Notes under the pieces: model-generated
Seen by the model: only the letters and a program-made list of their open reading frames with translations
The model's database searches: none
What the model was told of the DNA's origin: nothing
Position numbers and translations under genes: made by a program
Origin: Notospermus geniculatus
Taxonomy: Eukaryota > Nemertea > Pilidiophora > Heteronemertea > Lineidae
Direction of reading: 5' to 3'
DNA length: 64,000 nucleotides
Assembly (NCBI GenBank): GCA_002633025.1
Contig: NMRB01000011.1
Location: 516,147-580,146, forward strand
Shown: in pieces, positions 61,896 to 64,000 of the stretch
Numbering within the stretch: the first letter of the stretch is position 1
Layout: the number at the start of each line of letters is the position of its first letter

Positions 61896-61962
61896 TCAGA
61901 TTGGCGCAGTTGAAACAAACATCAGCAACGAGTTCCCGGTTCGAACCCCTTTCTCATGTGAC
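61896..61962 (+). mobile_element. tRNA-like relic
   Basis: TTGGCGCAGTTGAAACA (A-box-like) and a perfect B-box CGGTTCGAACCCC. Cloverleaf not closed; body unknown. Confidence 0.5.
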
Positions 61963-61989
61963 AGAACAGACAGCACTCGTTAACAGCAT

Positions 61990-62060
61990 ATCCCAGGAAA
62001 AAATGAACCATGAACTTTATGGTTGAACCATAAAGTATATGGTTCATTTTTTCCTGGGAT
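61990..62060. repeat. Strong hairpin, ATCCCAGGAAAAAATGAACC arms
   Basis: Almost the whole 71 bp folds on itself (ATCCCAGGAAAAAATGAACC against GGTTCATTTTTTCCTGGGAT), with small offsets near the centre. Confidence 0.85.
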
Positions 62061-62191
62061 GGATTCCCTGGGCATTCCGGTTTCCCCTGCTCTACAAAGC
62101 CATCGAATATTGTCTATAGGGCTCGACTCTGAGATAGTTTAAAACAGCTCTAGAGACATTACTTGTGAAGCAAGGTCAGAGGTCCTTAATT

Positions 62192-62567
62192 AGGGACGTT
62201 TCGCAGGGCGAAATACGAAGTACGAAATACGAAATTGAACTTCCATGACGTAGTATATTTCAGGAGATGGTTGGTACCACAGATATCGCCTGCTGCAAGA
62301 GCGTATTTCAGCGTATGCCGTTAGACCGATAGAGTTACGGTTTACGTATATTAAAATTTGAAATTTATCTTTCGTTTCCACTTCGTAGGAAATTTAAAGA
62401 TTCAGGATGCACCATAACTCTCTCGGTCTTACATGATATGCTAAAAGACGCACTGGCAGCAGGGACATTTGTGGTAGCAACCATCTCCAGAAATACATTG
62501 GTCCTGGAAATGAAGTTGAATTTCGTATTTCGTACTTCGTGTTCCGTCAGATTTGCGAAACCTCCCT
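62192..62567. mobile_element. Palindromic MITE family H, copy with GGGACGTTTCGC end
   Basis: The left end is altered (GGGACGTTTCGCAGGGCGAA); the right end GATTTGCGAAACCTCCC is normal. The centre TTTATCTTTCGTTTCCACTT is inverted relative to the other copies. TA at both flanks. Confidence 0.8.
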
Positions 62568-63281
62568 ATATATTAACTTGACGTACATGTATACGAACCG
62601 CGAAACCAGTTCACCAAGGTTTTCAACTTTGCTGTGCAAAAAAGGGTCTAGAGCTCGAACCACTGACAGAATCGGGATATCTTAGCGTCTTCTTTCTTCT
62701 AGAAAGATTCTCCATCCATTGATATCAGCAGTTTTGGCTCTGGTTACTGGAAGTGTGCTTGGGCTTTTTGGTGGGCCACCCTGTATTATCATCTGCGAGG
62801 TACCCCGCGGTCCAGTCTATGAACAAGTGCGCATGAAAGCACAAAAACATGAAATGATTATCAACAGTATAGGAATATTTTTTCACAACATTTTTTTTCA
62901 CCCAAAGGTAATTGAGATGACATGTCAATAACAAATACACCGTATTGATGCTCGCCTAATGTACTTTCTTGCTTCATCAGACAAAAAAGTCATTTATTCA
63001 ATGGAGCGCCCCAGGTGATCTACAGGACCCAATCAGGACATAAAACAAAGGCGGGTTTTCCATCACTGCCTCTATTAACTTTGCTTGGAGCTTGTGGAAT
63101 TGAAGAGAGCAGCTGTCTATATTGTGCAGGGAAAACATTGCCGATAAAACGAGCAGACGTTAACACAGGTGTTATTTTAGTACAGTTTCCCAGGAAATTG
63201 AGTCCTTTTAGTTGCTTAATTAATGTGTTCATGCAATGGCAGTGAATTGCTAATCAAGGCTAGATAATTATAGTTAAGGAC
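62568..63281. other. Unassigned sequence
   Basis: Short ORFs of 70-76 codons on both strands, no domain. GGTTCGAGCTCTAG (minus, 62648) is a lone B-box-like word. Confidence 0.35.
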
Positions 63282-63360
63282 TTAAAGGGACTCTAGAGGT
63301 AGCTTGCTATTGGGTTACTGTTAGTACAGCAGCTACATCACAGGCGGCGCCAGCAACTGA
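63282..63360 (+). mobile_element. MITE family N, left fragment
   Basis: TTAA, AGGGACTCTAGAGGTAGCTT, GCTATTGGGTTACTGTTAGT match the first 60 bp of 60588-60791; the rest is absent. Confidence 0.7.
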
Positions 63361-63633
63361 GAAACAGTGAATTTATTCATTAATGCAATGCAGAGCCTCA
63401 TGCCATCTATTTGGTAGAATAGCCGTATTAAAATGCCGATTGGGAGGCTACGGTACGTCTAGTGACCCTTGAAAACCTTTGAAGAGGCCATTGTTTGTGC
63501 AACAAAGCCTTGTCGGGGTGTAACAAAAATGAGAACACAACCCGAGGCACTTCGGATGAAATTCTCGCCTTACGAACTTCGAGTCATGGCTTGTAGGAGT
63601 TTTAAAACGTATAATGTGAAGGAATAGGCCCCC

Positions 63634-64000
63634 TTTTTAGCTCACTGGGGTGAGCTATTACGATGGTGCAGCGTCCGTCGTCCGTCGTCGTCGTCGTCGT
63701 CCGTCGTCCGGCGTGGTCCGTTAGCAGGGCACGTTTCGTAACCGCTAGAGCTATTGATCTGAAACTTGGTACATATATACCCCTAGGTCAGATGACCCAC
63801 GACACCAAGTTTCGGTCCGATTCGACTCTCAGTTTGGCCACCAGGTGGCGGAAACCAAAAACACAAAAAGTGCAATAACTCCTGAACTAATGACTAGATC
63901 ATCTCCAAATTTTTATCATAGGTGTAGCTAATAAGGATACATAACATATATAACGGGTTTTTGATTTGACCTACTTTTCAAGGTCACAGAGGTCAAAGTT
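63634..64000 (+). repeat. Repeat family K, copy 4 (runs off the window)
   Basis: TTTTTAGCTCACTGGGGTGA, a (GTC)n tract at 63672-63722, and the CTCF-like CCACCAGGTGGCG at 63838-63850. It matches copy 2 closely through AAGGTCACAGAGGTCAAAGT at the window edge. Confidence 0.8.

Overview
The window looks like a gene-poor, repeat-packed stretch of an animal nuclear genome, most likely a marine invertebrate. The evidence is spliceosomal GT..AG exon borders, AATAAA signals, tRNA-derived SINEs with A/B-box promoters, a truncated LTR-retrotransposon gag, a mariner-type relic and dozens of palindromic (foldback/MITE) elements. The words GTAGGCCTAC and ACATGTACATG recur throughout. They fit an echinoderm, hemichordate, cephalochordate or similar genome, but the species cannot be fixed from sequence alone. 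There are no prokaryotic operons, rRNA genes or CRISPR arrays. Start codons in short ORFs are mostly chance.

Layout. 0-11 kb: palindromic elements, two inverted SINE copies, and two SINEs split by nested insertions (4.7-5.4 kb and 6.7-7.3 kb); an assembly gap at 10150-10171 sits beside an inverted repeat. 11-21 kb: many short palindromic elements, including a 164-bp palindrome with no mismatch (12321-12484) and a foldback built from the 5' end of a mariner-like transposon (20663-21242). 21-35 kb: long foldbacks, two possible first exons (27098 and 29592, + strand), a truncated gag with primer-binding site (30779-31201), abutting palindromes (32727-33204) and a split MITE (33734-34222). 35-53 kb: more elements, a long repeat with 145-bp tandem units carrying a CTCF-like motif (40.6-41.7 kb), and palindromes nested in palindromes (45.3-46.4 and 47.2-47.6 kb). 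53-56 kb: the only gene I can assemble. 56-64 kb: more MITEs, SINEs and copies of the CTCF-motif repeat.

The one assembled gene (minus strand, 55520 to 53177) has five exons. Exon 1 encodes a signal peptide. Exons of 24, 48 and 42 nt follow, then a large exon made of eight roughly 17-residue lysine-rich repeats. Every intron is phase 1 and every internal exon is a multiple of three, so any exon could be skipped without changing frame. This is the layout described for micro-exon genes of secreted proteins. Its stop codon lies inside a dispersed hairpin repeat with hammerhead-like features, which occurs seven times in the window. I found no homologue from memory and assign no function.

Most of the remaining sequence is explained by about 17 repeat families, many ending in TTAA or TA target duplications and inserted into one another. 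Family letters in the entries: A and B, SINEs; C, unclassified dispersed repeat; D-J and L-Q, palindromic MITEs; K, long repeat with (GTC)n.
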